This document shows positions 6,651-15,575 of a stretch of 30,513 nt of DNA, piece after piece. Source of the stretch: CAYQMF01 sp964418595. GTDB lineage: Bacteria > Planctomycetota > UBA1135 > UBA2386. The stretch is from positions 1 through 30,513 of the forward strand of contig CAYQMF010000081.1 in the NCBI GenBank assembly GCA_964418595.1, read 5' to 3'. Both the position numbers and the translations under genes were made by a program. The notes under the pieces are model-generated. The model saw only the letters and a list, made by a program, of their open reading frames with translations. It ran no database searches and was not told the origin of the DNA. Positions within the stretch are counted from its first letter, which is position 1, and each line of letters opens with the position of its first letter.

Positions 6651-9401
6651 CTATCCGCCGACGACGATGCGGCCGCCCCCGCTCACCGCCAGCCCGAACG
6701 GGTTGGCGAGGGGATCGACGATCAGGAACTGCGTGTGCAGCAGCGAGCCCGACAGCGTGGGCGAGGCGGGGACGGCGAAGTCGACCCGACAGGTGCCGGC
6801 CCGATCGACGCCGATGGGTCGGTTCCACGCCCAGTCGGTGTAGAGGCGGCAGCCCGGCGCGCCGATCGGGGTGAGGTCCAACGGCAACGGCACGCCACCC
6901 CATGCGTCGCGCGACGTGCCGTGCACGAGCACGCCGGGCGCCAGCGCCCGCCCGCCGCGGAGGATGAGCGAGAACGTGTGTCCCGGGCGCGCGTCGCCAA
7001 CGGGGTCGAGGCGCGGGGTCGAGAACCCCGGTCCGTCCGGCAACAGGCTGAGCACGAGCGACGTCGGCTCGAACACGATGTTGGTGGTGCCGGCGAACTG
7101 GTACACCCGGCCGGCGCCGACCTCCGTCACCGCGTCGAACCAACTGCGGTAGGCGGCGTTGCCGTGCGAGTTGCCGCGCACCTGCACGTCGATCAGCAGG
7201 TTGCGCCCGGGCATCGTGGCGAGGGGGAACGGCGCGTCGAACGCGATCACGTGGTCGAAGACGCCGGAGCTCTCGCTGCGCGCGTTCATGCCGGGGAGGT
7301 CGACGATGCCGTTGCGGACCCGCGTCAACGGTCCCAGATCGGCGTTGCCGCTGAACGACGACAACATCTGGGCCGCGACACGCGAGCTGTAGCCGAGTTG
7401 GATCTCGAGGTCGATGCGCGCGTTCGGCGTGTTGGCTTCGCCGCCGTCGCGACGCAGGCCCAGGCGCGCGAGCGGGAACTGGTTCGTGCTGCCGAGCCAG
7501 GCGTGATCGACGACCTGCTGCAGGCGGACGGCGACGTCGGCGAACGGCACGCGCGTCGCGTCGTTGCCCCAGCCGAGGCGCGCGCTCGGCGGCACGATGA
7601 GCCCGAGGTTGGGACTGGGGCCGCTGCCGGCGCAGCCGGGGCCGAGGCTGAGGAAGCTGCCCGCCTGCACGGCGCCGCTGCGGTCTTCGCCGAACACGAG
7701 GGTGAACGGCACGGCAGTCGGCGCCGGCGACGTGAAGTGCGTGCCGACCACGACCAAGCGGTGGATCCCGCTCACGTGCGCGGTGAAGACGACCTTCTCG
7801 TACAGGTTGCGCGGCGTCTCGGACGCGACGCGCAGGCGCTGCCCCGGGTCGTAGACCATCAGGTCGAGGTTGTCCCAGTCGAGGCGATCGGTGGCGAGGC
7901 GGGGCCACACGAGCGTCGCGGCGTAGCGCTGGCCGGCGACGAGCGTGAAGCGGTACTCCTGCGCGGTGATGGAGGGGGTGATCACACCGCGGCGCAGCGT
8001 GTCGCGCTCGAACGAGGCGAACACGAGGTCGGTGCGCAGCATGCCGAGCCCGTAGCGGAAGCGATCGTAGGTCGGGTTGGCGACCGCGATGTCCTCGACG
8101 CCGTGCAGGAGGAAGGCCTTCGTGTCGAACGCCGAGAGCGTCGGGTCGGCGCCGCGCAGCATCGCCGCGGTGCCCGCGACCTGCGGCGCGGCGAAGCTGG
8201 TCCCCGACAGCCAGCGCGAACCGTTCTCGTCGTCGTACCGCGCGGCGAACAGCGAGCCCATCGCCATGAGGTCGGGCCAGAAGCGTGCGCCGTCGCCGGG
8301 CAGCGGGCCGAAGCTCGAGGCCGGGTCGACCTGCCGGAACTCGTTGAGCAGCGCTCCCACCGCGAGCCCGTTGCAGTTCGCCTGGCTGCGCGCGCCTGGC
8401 TGCGGGGACGCGCCGTCGTTGCCGGCCGATGTGATCACGAGCACGTCGCTGAACAGCACCAGGTTGTCGAGCGCGGTCTGCGGCTCGGCGTCGGGGACCG
8501 CGGGTCCGGACAAGGAGCAGTTGACGACGCGCACGTCGTGGAGGAGCCGGTCGATCGCCACCTGCTGGTAGGCGCGCGTGAGCGTGGCGTCCGACACGAG
8601 GCCCGACGCATCGGTGAGCCGGTAGCTGACGAGGCGCGCGTCGGGTGCGAAGCCGTGGTCGGAGTTGGGGGCGTTCCAGTCGACGCCGAGCGCGATGCTC
8701 GCTACGGCGGTGCCGTGTCCGTCGGCGTCGTCGGGCGGCGGCGGCGTGGTGCCCTGGGGGGCGACGGAGTAGGCGGCGAGCAGACGCGTGCCGGCCCCGG
8801 TCAGCTTGTCGAAGGCGCGGTGCGGGCGGCCGGTGCCCGCGATGTTGCGCGCGATGCCGCTGTCGAGCAGGGCGAGGATGCAACCGCGTCCGGCGTAGCG
8901 AGGCTGCGCCTGGATCTGGTCGGCGCGCGCGAAGAGGTCGCTGGTGGCGACCCGCAGATGGGCGCGGCCGCTGCCGACCGGGGTGACGCGGACCACCCCA
9001 GGGACGGCGCGGAGCCGAGGCACCAGCGTGGGCTCGGCGCGGACCACGAGGGCCGCCACGATCCAGAGGGCATCGACGACCTCGGCACCTTCGGCGGTAA
9101 CGGCCTGGCGCACGTCGGCGTAGCCGACTTGGACCCCTGCCTCGAGTTCGCGCCACACCTTCTCTCCCGCCGTGTGCTCACCCGCCGCCGCGCAACGCCC
9201 CAGCTCCGCCATCAGGCTCTCGCGGGTCTCGAAGCACGCGCGGTCGAGGCGCAGGAAGAACATGGACTTCGGTTCGTCCACGGCGGGCTCCGCAACGTCT
9301 TGGGCGTGCAGCGACAACGCCATGCCCATGGTCACCGCCCAAGACCACAGCGCCCTCTGCCGTGCCAGCTTCGCTCCCGCCCCCCATGCCAAGGCCCGCA
9401 T
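6651..9401 (-). CDS. Secreted subtilisin-like (S8) serine protease with planctomycete-type C-terminal region
   Basis: I choose the ATG at 9401 (916 residues). It gives a signal peptide with a basic n-region and the hydrophobic stretch ALWSWAVTMGMALSLHAQ; the longer open frame upstream lacks such features. The catalytic triad is complete: Asp180 in ALLDSGIA, His229 in DGHGTAVAS and Ser402 in SGTSFAAPQVAG, with oxyanion Asn328 in SAGNDG. After the protease domain come beta-rich segments, a GPGCAGSGP motif, and a C-terminal block with GAPGCRLYTDW and VDPLANPFGLAVS. Similar PGC and DPxANxxG blocks recur, as far as I recall, at the ends of many exported planctomycete proteins. The gene is divergent from the third ECF sigma gene. 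Confidence 0.9.
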   Translation of the reverse strand: MRALAWGAGAKLARQRALWSWAVTMGMALSLHAQDVAEPAVDEPKSMFFLRLDRACFETRESLMAELGRCAAAGEHTAGEKVWRELEAGVQVGYADVRQAVTAEGAEVVDALWIVAALVVRAEPTLVPRLRAVPGVVRVTPVGSGRAHLRVATSDLFARADQIQAQPRYAGRGCILALLDSGIARNIAGTGRPHRAFDKLTGAGTRLLAAYSVAPQGTTPPPPDDADGHGTAVASIALGVDWNAPNSDHGFAPDARLVSYRLTDASGLVSDATLTRAYQQVAIDRLLHDVRVVNCSLSGPAVPDAEPQTALDNLVLFSDVLVITSAGNDGASPQPGARSQANCNGLAVGALLNEFRQVDPASSFGPLPGDGARFWPDLMAMGSLFAARYDDENGSRWLSGTSFAAPQVAGTAAMLRGADPTLSAFDTKAFLLHGVEDIAVANPTYDRFRYGLGMLRTDLVFASFERDTLRRGVITPSITAQEYRFTLVAGQRYAATLVWPRLATDRLDWDNLDLMVYDPGQRLRVASETPRNLYEKVVFTAHVSGIHRLVVVGTHFTSPAPTAVPFTLVFGEDRSGAVQAGSFLSLGPGCAGSGPSPNLGLIVPPSARLGWGNDATRVPFADVAVRLQQVVDHAWLGSTNQFPLARLGLRRDGGEANTPNARIDLEIQLGYSSRVAAQMLSSFSGNADLGPLTRVRNGIVDLPGMNARSESSGVFDHVIAFDAPFPLATMPGRNLLIDVQVRGNSHGNAAYRSWFDAVTEVGAGRVYQFAGTTNIVFEPTSLVLSLLPDGPGFSTPRLDPVGDARPGHTFSLILRGGRALAPGVLVHGTSRDAWGGVPLPLDLTPIGAPGCRLYTDWAWNRPIGVDRAGTCRVDFAVPASPTLSGSLLHTQFLIVDPLANPFGLAVSGGGRIVVGG

Positions 9402-9468
9402 CGCCCGTCGCACGCCGCGAAACGGCGAGCGGTGCGCAACGCATGGGGCGAGGGGTTTCACGTTCAGA

Positions 9469-9474
9469 ACTCTA
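9469..9474 (-). promoter_or_regulatory. Possible -10 element TAGAGT for the subtilase gene
   Basis: On the minus strand TAGAGT, in the context GTAGAGTTCTG, lies 67 bases upstream of the chosen subtilase ATG, within the 271-bp divergent region 9402-9672. No clear -35 box is visible. The element supports the shorter subtilase start, because the longer open frame would place it inside the coding region. Confidence 0.25.
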
Positions 9475-9641
9475 CTTGCTCGCCCGGGTTGTGCCCGGCG
9501 GCCTGGATTCGCCGCGACGCACGGAATCGAAGCGCATTCGACGCACCGGTGCTGCGCTCGGCCACCCAGCGATGTCTCGCGCGCGCCTGCCTTCATGCGT
9601 TCCACAGCAAACCACGCCGCGGTCTCCCACGGTCCACCGCG

Positions 9642-9647
9642 TAGAGT
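9642..9647 (+). promoter_or_regulatory. Possible -10 element TAGAGT before the third ECF sigma gene
   Basis: TAGAGT, in the context GTAGAGTCCGCG, lies 25 bases before the ATG at 9673, which would give a short leader of about 15-20 bases. The same core occurs at 2957-2962 (+) and 9469-9474 (-). No good -35 box is visible. The remainder of the 9402-9672 gap holds nothing else I can name. Confidence 0.25.
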
Positions 9648-9672
9648 CCGCGCGAAGCAGATAGACCACGAC

Positions 9673-10194
9673 ATGTCCCACAGCCCGGAAGTCGTCATCG
9701 AGCGCCATCGCGAGCGCCTGCTCTCGGTGATCTACCTCCGTATGGGTCCCGACCTGCGCGCGCGCATGGACCCCGAAGACGTGCTGCAGGAGGTGGCGAT
9801 CGAAGCCGTGAACTCCTGGCACACGCTGCAGGACGAGGCGAGTGCCGGGGCGTGGCTCGTGGTGCTCGCCAAGCGCAAGATCGCGCGCATCCTGCGCGAC
9901 CACGTCGGGGTCGCCGCACGCGATCCGCGCCGCGAACACGCGATGCCGTCGGACGTGCCGCTCGCCGACCGGCGTTCCGGGCCGGTGACCGCCGCCGATC
10001 GCCAGGACCGGCTGGCGCTGCTCGACCGCGCGCTGCAGGGTCTTTCCGACGACCATCGTGAGGTGATCCTGCTGACACGGATCGAAGGCCTGTCCGCGCG
10101 CGAAGTGGGCGAGCGCATGGGGCGCAGCGAGAACGCCATCAACCTGCTCCTGGGCCGGGCCCTCAAGCGCCTCGCGGAGGAACTGGGGATCTGA
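9673..10194 (+). CDS. ECF-family sigma factor paired with Ser/Thr kinase (third of three)
   Basis: 173 residues from ATG 9673; the open frame extends upstream but only the part from MSHSPEVV fits the family. The sigma-2 region includes RMDPEDVLQEVAIEAVNSW (region 2.2, D-x-x-Q-E type) and AGAWLVVLAKRKIARILRDH. The sigma-4 region includes LQGLSDDHREVILLTRIEGL and the recognition helix AREVGERMGRSENAINLLLG. The stop is 3 bp from the ATG of a transmembrane Ser/Thr kinase, repeating the arrangement at 2973-6636 with clearly different sequences, so this is not a recent local duplication. The promoter region is shared with the divergent subtilase. Confidence 0.88.
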   Translation: MSHSPEVVIERHRERLLSVIYLRMGPDLRARMDPEDVLQEVAIEAVNSWHTLQDEASAGAWLVVLAKRKIARILRDHVGVAARDPRREHAMPSDVPLADRRSGPVTAADRQDRLALLDRALQGLSDDHREVILLTRIEGLSAREVGERMGRSENAINLLLGRALKRLAEELGI

Positions 10195-10197
10195 GGC

Positions 10198-12729
10198 ATG
10201 CAGGGCGACGACCGGAGCGAACCGAGCACGCGCGTCGACGAGCTGATCGCCGAGCACCTCGCTGCTCGGCGTGACGCCTCCGGCCTGCGTCGCAGTCTGC
10301 CGCACGACCACGTCGCGGCGGAAGATCTGGCGCGCCGTCTCGACGCGCTCGAGTTCGTGGACTCGTTCGCGGGCGGACTCGACGTGCCCGAGCGCATCGC
10401 CGACTACCGGATCACGCGCCTGCTCGGGCGCGGCGGGATGGGCACCGTGTACGCGGCCTTCCAGGAGACCCTCGAACGCGAGGTCGCGTTGAAGGTGCTG
10501 GCACCCGGTCTCTCGGCCGATCCGGCGATGCGCCAGCGCTTCCGCATCGAGGCGCGCGCGACTGCCGCGCTGCACCACCAGCACATCGTGCCGGTGTACG
10601 ACTTTGGCGAGGCGCACGGGCTGCTGTACTTCGCGATGGAGAAGATCGACGGCGTCAGCCTCGACACGCACATCGCGCGCGCCCGCCGTGCCGCACAACC
10701 GCTGTATGCGTGTCGCGAGGCGGCGCGTCGCTTCGCCGGCGTGGCCGATGCGTTGGCGCACGCGCACCGGCGCCGCATCCTGCACCGCGACATCAAGCCG
10801 GCCAACCTGCTGGTACACGCGGATGGCATGCTGGCGATCGCCGACTTCGGTCTGTCCAAGGTGCTCGGCGAAGCGAGTGTCCGTTCCACCGGCCGCGGCG
10901 GGTTCCTCGGCACGCTGCAGTACGCGTCGCCGGAGCAGGCGCGCGGCGAACGGCTCACGGTCGCGAGCGACCTGTATTCCCTGGGCGTGACGATCTTCGA
11001 GGCACTCACCGGTCAGCTCCCGTACCGGCTCGACACGCCGGAGGCGCTCCTCGACGCGATCCTGAACCACGAGCCGCGCGATCTCCGCACCGCGCGTGGT
11101 GACGCACCGGTCGATCTCGCAGTCGTCGTCGAGAAGCTGTTGCAGAAGCGCGCGGCCGATCGCTACGCGGACGGCGAACAGCTCGCGCGCGATCTGCGTC
11201 GGATCGCGGAAGGCGAGCCGGTCCTCGTCCGGCGGCAGTCGCTCGCCACGCGCGTGTGGCGGCGCGTGCGTCGGCGCCCGGGCCTGTCCGCCGCCATCGG
11301 TGCGGCGGTCGTGCTCGGCACCGCCGCCGTGCTCGCCATCGGCGCACGCATCGCGGAGCGCACGCGGGCCCAGGACGCGTACTACGCGGATCTCCTCGGC
11401 ACCGCGGTGCGCGCGGTGGCGGACGATCCTGGGCCGGCGCTCGGCCCGGAGGGTCTGGCCGTCGCACTCACCGGCATCGAGCACACGCGCGGCGGCGATC
11501 CGGGTCGGGTCACCGCGGCATTCGAGGCCGCGATCAGCTTCGCACCTGCCGACCCGCGCGCGGCGACGCTGCTCGCCGCCTACCGGCAGGATGCGGCGCC
11601 GGAGGTCCGGGAGATGCTCGCGGCCGGGCGTGGCCTCGCCGCCCGCAACGTGCTCGATGCGATGATCGAGGCCAGTGTCCGTCAACTCGCCACGAGCGAG
11701 CCGGCCGACTCGATCAGGCTGTATCAGCTGTTCCTCGCGCGCGCGGTGGCGTGCCTCACGGCCAGCGTCGCCGATCCGGCTCAGGCGCGCGCCGACCTCC
11801 AGGTCGCGTCCATGTTCCGGCCGGGCGCGACCTTCCCGCGCGTACTCGCCGCCTTCACCGACCTCGCGCTGGGCCGCGATCCCGCCCTCGTGGTGCAAGC
11901 TCTCGAGGAGCGCGGTCGCCTTGGCGGAGCGGAGGGGCAGCAACTGATCGCCGACCTCCTCGTCGCCGGCGTGTCGTCCGTGCGGCCGCTCGCAGCCAAC
12001 CTCATGTCCCTCGAACCGGTGTCGGCGACGCGCCGGCAGATCCTGGCCGCGGTGCGCGACCGGGCGATGGACACGATGGCTGTCGCCGACGTCGAACGCT
12101 GGACCGGGATCGAAGGCGAACTCGCGACCAAGGCGCGCGAGGCCGCCACCACGGCGCAAGGCAACGGGCCGCGCCTCGCGGAGCTGACCCGGGAAGGCGT
12201 GGCCCTGCTCGACTCCGAGGTGCACCCGCGCTCGAACCTGCACGCCTGGCGCTTCGTGTTCGAGCTGTTGCAGCGGCGTGAGCTGGCCGATCCGGGCCAG
12301 CTCGGACCGGAGGCGCGGATCCGGGCCGGCATCCTGCTCCTCGAACTGGACCCGCCGCTCGAGTTGATCGCCGCCGTCGAACGGCTCCTGCTCGACGCGG
12401 CTCGCGGCGACTCGGTGCGTGCCCTGGAGCTGCGGGCGCGGGTGCGCGTGCGGCTGGATCCGGCGGCTGCGTCGGTTGCCGTCGACGACTGGGTCGCCGC
12501 CGAGACCGATCACTCGGAGGCGTACATGTGTCGCTTCGAGTGCGAGGTCGTGCGCGGCCGGCCCGACGAGGCCAACGTCGCCGCGACCATCGCCATCCAG
12601 TTCGCGGAACAACCTCAGCGCACGGTGGCACGCGTCGTGTCGCGCCTGCGCGCGGTGGAGGCCGCCGAGGCGCCGGAACTCGCGGCGCCGTGGGCTCGCC
12701 TGCGCGGACTCTTCGAGAAGGTGCACTGA
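10198..12729 (+). CDS. Transmembrane Ser/Thr protein kinase (PknB-like)
   Basis: 843 residues. The Hanks-type kinase domain is at about residues 68-340, with glycine loop GRGGMG (77-82), Lys99 in VALKVLA, HRDIKPAN with Asp198 and Asn203, DFG (216-218) and GTLQYASPEQ. A basic juxtamembrane stretch (WRRVRRRPG) is followed by one TM segment at about 364-383 (AAIGAAVVLGTAAVLAIGA). The remaining 450 or so residues are helical, predicted extracytoplasmic, and less clearly TPR-like than in the kinase at 3556. It lies 3 bp after an ECF sigma gene and 24 bp before a membrane-anchored repeat protein, so the three are probably one transcript. Kinase identity is certain; what the outer part senses is unknown. 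Confidence 0.92.
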   Translation: MQGDDRSEPSTRVDELIAEHLAARRDASGLRRSLPHDHVAAEDLARRLDALEFVDSFAGGLDVPERIADYRITRLLGRGGMGTVYAAFQETLEREVALKVLAPGLSADPAMRQRFRIEARATAALHHQHIVPVYDFGEAHGLLYFAMEKIDGVSLDTHIARARRAAQPLYACREAARRFAGVADALAHAHRRRILHRDIKPANLLVHADGMLAIADFGLSKVLGEASVRSTGRGGFLGTLQYASPEQARGERLTVASDLYSLGVTIFEALTGQLPYRLDTPEALLDAILNHEPRDLRTARGDAPVDLAVVVEKLLQKRAADRYADGEQLARDLRRIAEGEPVLVRRQSLATRVWRRVRRRPGLSAAIGAAVVLGTAAVLAIGARIAERTRAQDAYYADLLGTAVRAVADDPGPALGPEGLAVALTGIEHTRGGDPGRVTAAFEAAISFAPADPRAATLLAAYRQDAAPEVREMLAAGRGLAARNVLDAMIEASVRQLATSEPADSIRLYQLFLARAVACLTASVADPAQARADLQVASMFRPGATFPRVLAAFTDLALGRDPALVVQALEERGRLGGAEGQQLIADLLVAGVSSVRPLAANLMSLEPVSATRRQILAAVRDRAMDTMAVADVERWTGIEGELATKAREAATTAQGNGPRLAELTREGVALLDSEVHPRSNLHAWRFVFELLQRRELADPGQLGPEARIRAGILLLELDPPLELIAAVERLLLDAARGDSVRALELRARVRVRLDPAAASVAVDDWVAAETDHSEAYMCRFECEVVRGRPDEANVAATIAIQFAEQPQRTVARVVSRLRAVEAAEAPELAAPWARLRGLFEKVH

Positions 12730-12753
12730 CAGGAAGGCCATGGAGTACGAAGC

Positions 12754-15543
12754 ATGAGGTCGGCGGCGAGACGTTGGTGCTGGCTCGGCGTGGCCCTGCT
12801 CGCGGGCGCAGGTTCCTGGTGGGCATTGGCCGGCAGCGACGCCGAGCCGCGCATTCCGCCGCCGGACGTGCGCGGCGAGACCGTCGGGCCGCCGCGACAG
12901 GCGGGCCGAGCCGATCAGCGCATCCGTCTCGTCGGTCGGGTGGTGCATCCCACCGGGCGGCCACACGCCGGGGCTGGGGTTGCGCTGTTCAAGATCCGCG
13001 ATCGCGACGTGACGCTGCCCGAACCCATCGATCGCGGCTTCGCCGACGGCGAGGGTCGGTTCGTGTTCGATGTTGCGAACGAGCCCGATCTCGCCGTGGC
13101 GGCGCGGGCGCCGGGCTTCATCTCGCACATGCTGCCGGTGCACGGTGCCGGGTCGGGCATCGTGCTGCGACTCATCGACGCATACGCCGTGAGTGGCTAC
13201 GTGAGCGATGCGCTCGGACCCGTCGCCGGCTGCGAGGTCGTCGTCGAGGCGGGCGACGAACGATTCGTGCGGGTCGGCAAGACGGGCCTCGACGGGTCGT
13301 TCCGGTTCACGGAGGTGCCGCCGGGCGAAGTGCGCGTCATCGCTCTGGACCGGCGCTACCGTCCGGCCGTGCGTCGCGCGGTCACCGTCGGCACGGGCGA
13401 AGCACTGACGCTGCAGTTCCGCGAGTCGGGCGCGTCGCTGGCCGGGCGCGTGTGGATCGACGCCGTGGCGGGCACGCCGGCGGCACGCGCGCGCGTCCGC
13501 GTCACCGAACTCGACGAGTCGACGTCGCGCCGGCGTCGCGTGTACGCGCAAGAAGCCGACGCCGACGCCGAGGGCAACTTCGAAGTCTTCGGTCTGGCGC
13601 CGGGTCGGCACCGGGTCGAACTGTTGCACGCCGAACGGTCCACCGTCGTGCGCGCGGTGGAAGTCGGCGGCGGGCAGGCGCAGGCGCTGGACGTGGTGTT
13701 GCCGGCGCGCGCCCGGGTGCAGGGGCGCATCGTCGGCGACAGTCTCGCCGGCGTCGAACTCGTGCTGGTCACGGAGGCGGGCGAACGCGCGCGCGCGCAC
13801 GTCGACACCGGCGGGCGCTTCGAGTTCACCGGCACGTTCTCGGTCGGTCCCGCGTCGCTGGTCCTGCACGAGCGCAGCCTCTGCTTCGAGCGCACCTCGA
13901 GCCGCGCCGTCGGGATCGAGGTCGGCGGGTCCGATCCGCTCAGCCTGACCGTCGCGCCCACGCTGCTCATCCTCGGCGAGGTCGTGGATCAGGCGGGGCA
14001 GCCTATCGCAGGCGTACAGGTGTTCGCCGAGTCCGAGTTCCTCGCCGGGATCGACCTGTTGCACGAGGCGACCGCGGTCACCGATGGTGAAGGCCGCTAT
14101 CGCCTGCACGTCGCCAGCAACTCCGCAATCGAGCTGACCTTCCTGGATGCCGAGCACGCGACACAGCGCGTCGCGTTGCCACGGCAGGCCAGCGGGATGC
14201 AGCAGCCGGTGACGCTGTCGGTCCCGAGCAGCGTGTCGGGCAATGTCCGCCGCGCCGGCGTGCCGGTTCCCGGCGCGTACGTCCACCTCGCGCCCGAGTC
14301 GGGGAGCACGGCCTGGTGCACGACGGGTCCCACCGGCGAGTTCACCCTTCCCGGCGTTCCCCCGGGGGACCACCTGCTGTTCGTGACGCACGGACAGGTC
14401 TCGGAGGCGTCGCCGTTCGCGGTGGTCGTGCCGGCCGGCACCGACGTCGAGAACGTCGTGCTCGAACTGCCCGCGGCCCGACGGATCGAGGGGACGGTCG
14501 TCGATCGCGATGGGCATCCCGTCGCGGCGGTGCTGGTCAGCGTGGCGGGGCGACCCGGCGTCGCGTTCCCCACGGACTCGACGGGGGCGTTCAGCCTCGG
14601 CGCGCCGGAGGGCGAAGTGACCCTGATGGCGCGCGAACCTCGCCTCCAATTGGAGCGTAGTGTCGTGGCTCCCCCCGGCCAGCAGCGCGTGCAGATCATC
14701 CTCCCCCTGCCTCCGCACGGGCAGGTCACGGCGCGTGTGGTCGGACTCCCTGGTCGGCGTCCGGTGCCCGGCGGTCTCGTGCGGATCGAGACCCGCGCCG
14801 ACGCGAGCGAGGCGGAGAGCACGGACGTGCAGTGGGTGGCGATGCCCGGCGGGAGCCTTCGCCTCGATCGCTTCCCGGCCGGCCGCGCGCGGCTGCGCGT
14901 GAGCTGCGCCGGCTACGTGCCGTTCGTCACCGACCTGCGCGTCGCGGCGGGGGAGACGGTGGACGTGGGCGAGTGCGCGCTCGAACCGGGCGCGATGGTG
15001 CGTGGCGTGGTGCGCGACGACGCGGGGCGGCCCGTGCCGGGCGCGCGCATCCTGGCCGGCGACGAACTCGACCTGGCCGCGATCGACGAGGTGCTGGGCG
15101 AAGGGCGCTTGGGTCCGATCGTGGACGCCCGGTTCGGCGGGCGCGCCGATCTGCGCGGGCGATTCGAACTGCGCGGCATCACCTCGCAGTCGCGCACCGT
15201 CGTGGTCCAGGCGCAGGGCTTCGCCCCGCAGGTGCTGACCCTCGAGATCCCCGGCGACCTGCTGCGTCGCGAACCGCTGGTCGTCACGATGGTCGCCGGC
15301 GTCGATCTCCTGGTGCAGGTGCTGGACCCGAGCGGCCGGCCGAAGTCGGGAGCCACCGTGGCCCTGCGTCGCAACCGGCACGTCGTGGATCTCAGCCGCA
15401 CCGACGGTGAGGGCAGGTGTCGGATCCGCCATCTCGCGCCCGGAGACTACGACGTGTCGGTCCCAGGCTCGACCGCGAGTGAACTGGTCGAGATCTGGCG
15501 ACAGCAGACGCACCACGTCGTGCTGCGCATGTCGGAGAAGTAA
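12754..15543 (+). CDS. Membrane-anchored protein with about ten carboxypeptidase-regulatory-like (beta-sandwich) repeats
   Basis: 929 residues with an N-terminal hydrophobic segment (RRWCWLGVALLAGAGSWWAL) acting as an anchor or signal. GGAG lies 8 bases before the ATG. From about residue 57 the chain is a string of roughly ten beta-sandwich units of CarboxypepD_reg type, each opening with a strand such as LVGRVVHPTGRPHAGAGVAL, VSGYVSDALGPVAG, IEGTVVDRDGHPVAAVLV or VRGVVRDDAGRPVPGARI. Each then has a glycine turn and strand such as DGEGRFVF, GLDGSFRF or PTGEFTLPGVPPGDH. No peptidase catalytic domain is present, so this is a structural or binding scaffold, predicted extracytoplasmic. It probably shares the transcript of the sigma-kinase pair upstream and could be a regulated surface component or a ligand-presenting partner of the kinase (inference). 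Confidence 0.8.
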   Translation: MRSAARRWCWLGVALLAGAGSWWALAGSDAEPRIPPPDVRGETVGPPRQAGRADQRIRLVGRVVHPTGRPHAGAGVALFKIRDRDVTLPEPIDRGFADGEGRFVFDVANEPDLAVAARAPGFISHMLPVHGAGSGIVLRLIDAYAVSGYVSDALGPVAGCEVVVEAGDERFVRVGKTGLDGSFRFTEVPPGEVRVIALDRRYRPAVRRAVTVGTGEALTLQFRESGASLAGRVWIDAVAGTPAARARVRVTELDESTSRRRRVYAQEADADAEGNFEVFGLAPGRHRVELLHAERSTVVRAVEVGGGQAQALDVVLPARARVQGRIVGDSLAGVELVLVTEAGERARAHVDTGGRFEFTGTFSVGPASLVLHERSLCFERTSSRAVGIEVGGSDPLSLTVAPTLLILGEVVDQAGQPIAGVQVFAESEFLAGIDLLHEATAVTDGEGRYRLHVASNSAIELTFLDAEHATQRVALPRQASGMQQPVTLSVPSSVSGNVRRAGVPVPGAYVHLAPESGSTAWCTTGPTGEFTLPGVPPGDHLLFVTHGQVSEASPFAVVVPAGTDVENVVLELPAARRIEGTVVDRDGHPVAAVLVSVAGRPGVAFPTDSTGAFSLGAPEGEVTLMAREPRLQLERSVVAPPGQQRVQIILPLPPHGQVTARVVGLPGRRPVPGGLVRIETRADASEAESTDVQWVAMPGGSLRLDRFPAGRARLRVSCAGYVPFVTDLRVAAGETVDVGECALEPGAMVRGVVRDDAGRPVPGARILAGDELDLAAIDEVLGEGRLGPIVDARFGGRADLRGRFELRGITSQSRTVVVQAQGFAPQVLTLEIPGDLLRREPLVVTMVAGVDLLVQVLDPSGRPKSGATVALRRNRHVVDLSRTDGEGRCRIRHLAPGDYDVSVPGSTASELVEIWRQQTHHVVLRMSEK

Positions 15544-15575
15544 CGGCGCGCAGGGCCTGAAGAGCCAGTCCTCGC

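Noticed and set aside
4420..9156. A 1578-residue open frame on the minus strand through the kinase at 3556 and the subtilase
   Set aside because: It spans two genes on opposite strands with strong catalytic motifs and has only low-complexity Arg-rich sequence itself.
6735..9644. A 969-residue open frame on the plus strand antisense to the subtilase
   Set aside because: Composition typical of an antisense shadow (Val, Glu, His, Arg repeats); the subtilase on the other strand has a complete catalytic triad.
9402..9698. Longer N-terminus for the subtilase (start at 9698)
   Set aside because: It would put 99 non-conserved residues before a clear signal peptide and overlap the third sigma factor start and both promoter-like elements.
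12740..12757. A five-codon minicistron (MEYEA) with AGGAAGG before it and its TGA overlapping the ATG of the repeat-protein gene
   Set aside because: Spacing of the AGG box to its ATG is only 2 bases, while GGAG at 12742 is well placed for the main ATG at 12754; most likely chance.
9472..15516. A 2014-residue open frame on the minus strand, antisense to the third sigma gene, second kinase and repeat protein
   Set aside because: It is rich in Arg, His, Asp and Gln without domains, and mirrors the codon bias of the plus-strand genes, all of which have clear family motifs. Long antisense frames are expected at this GC content.
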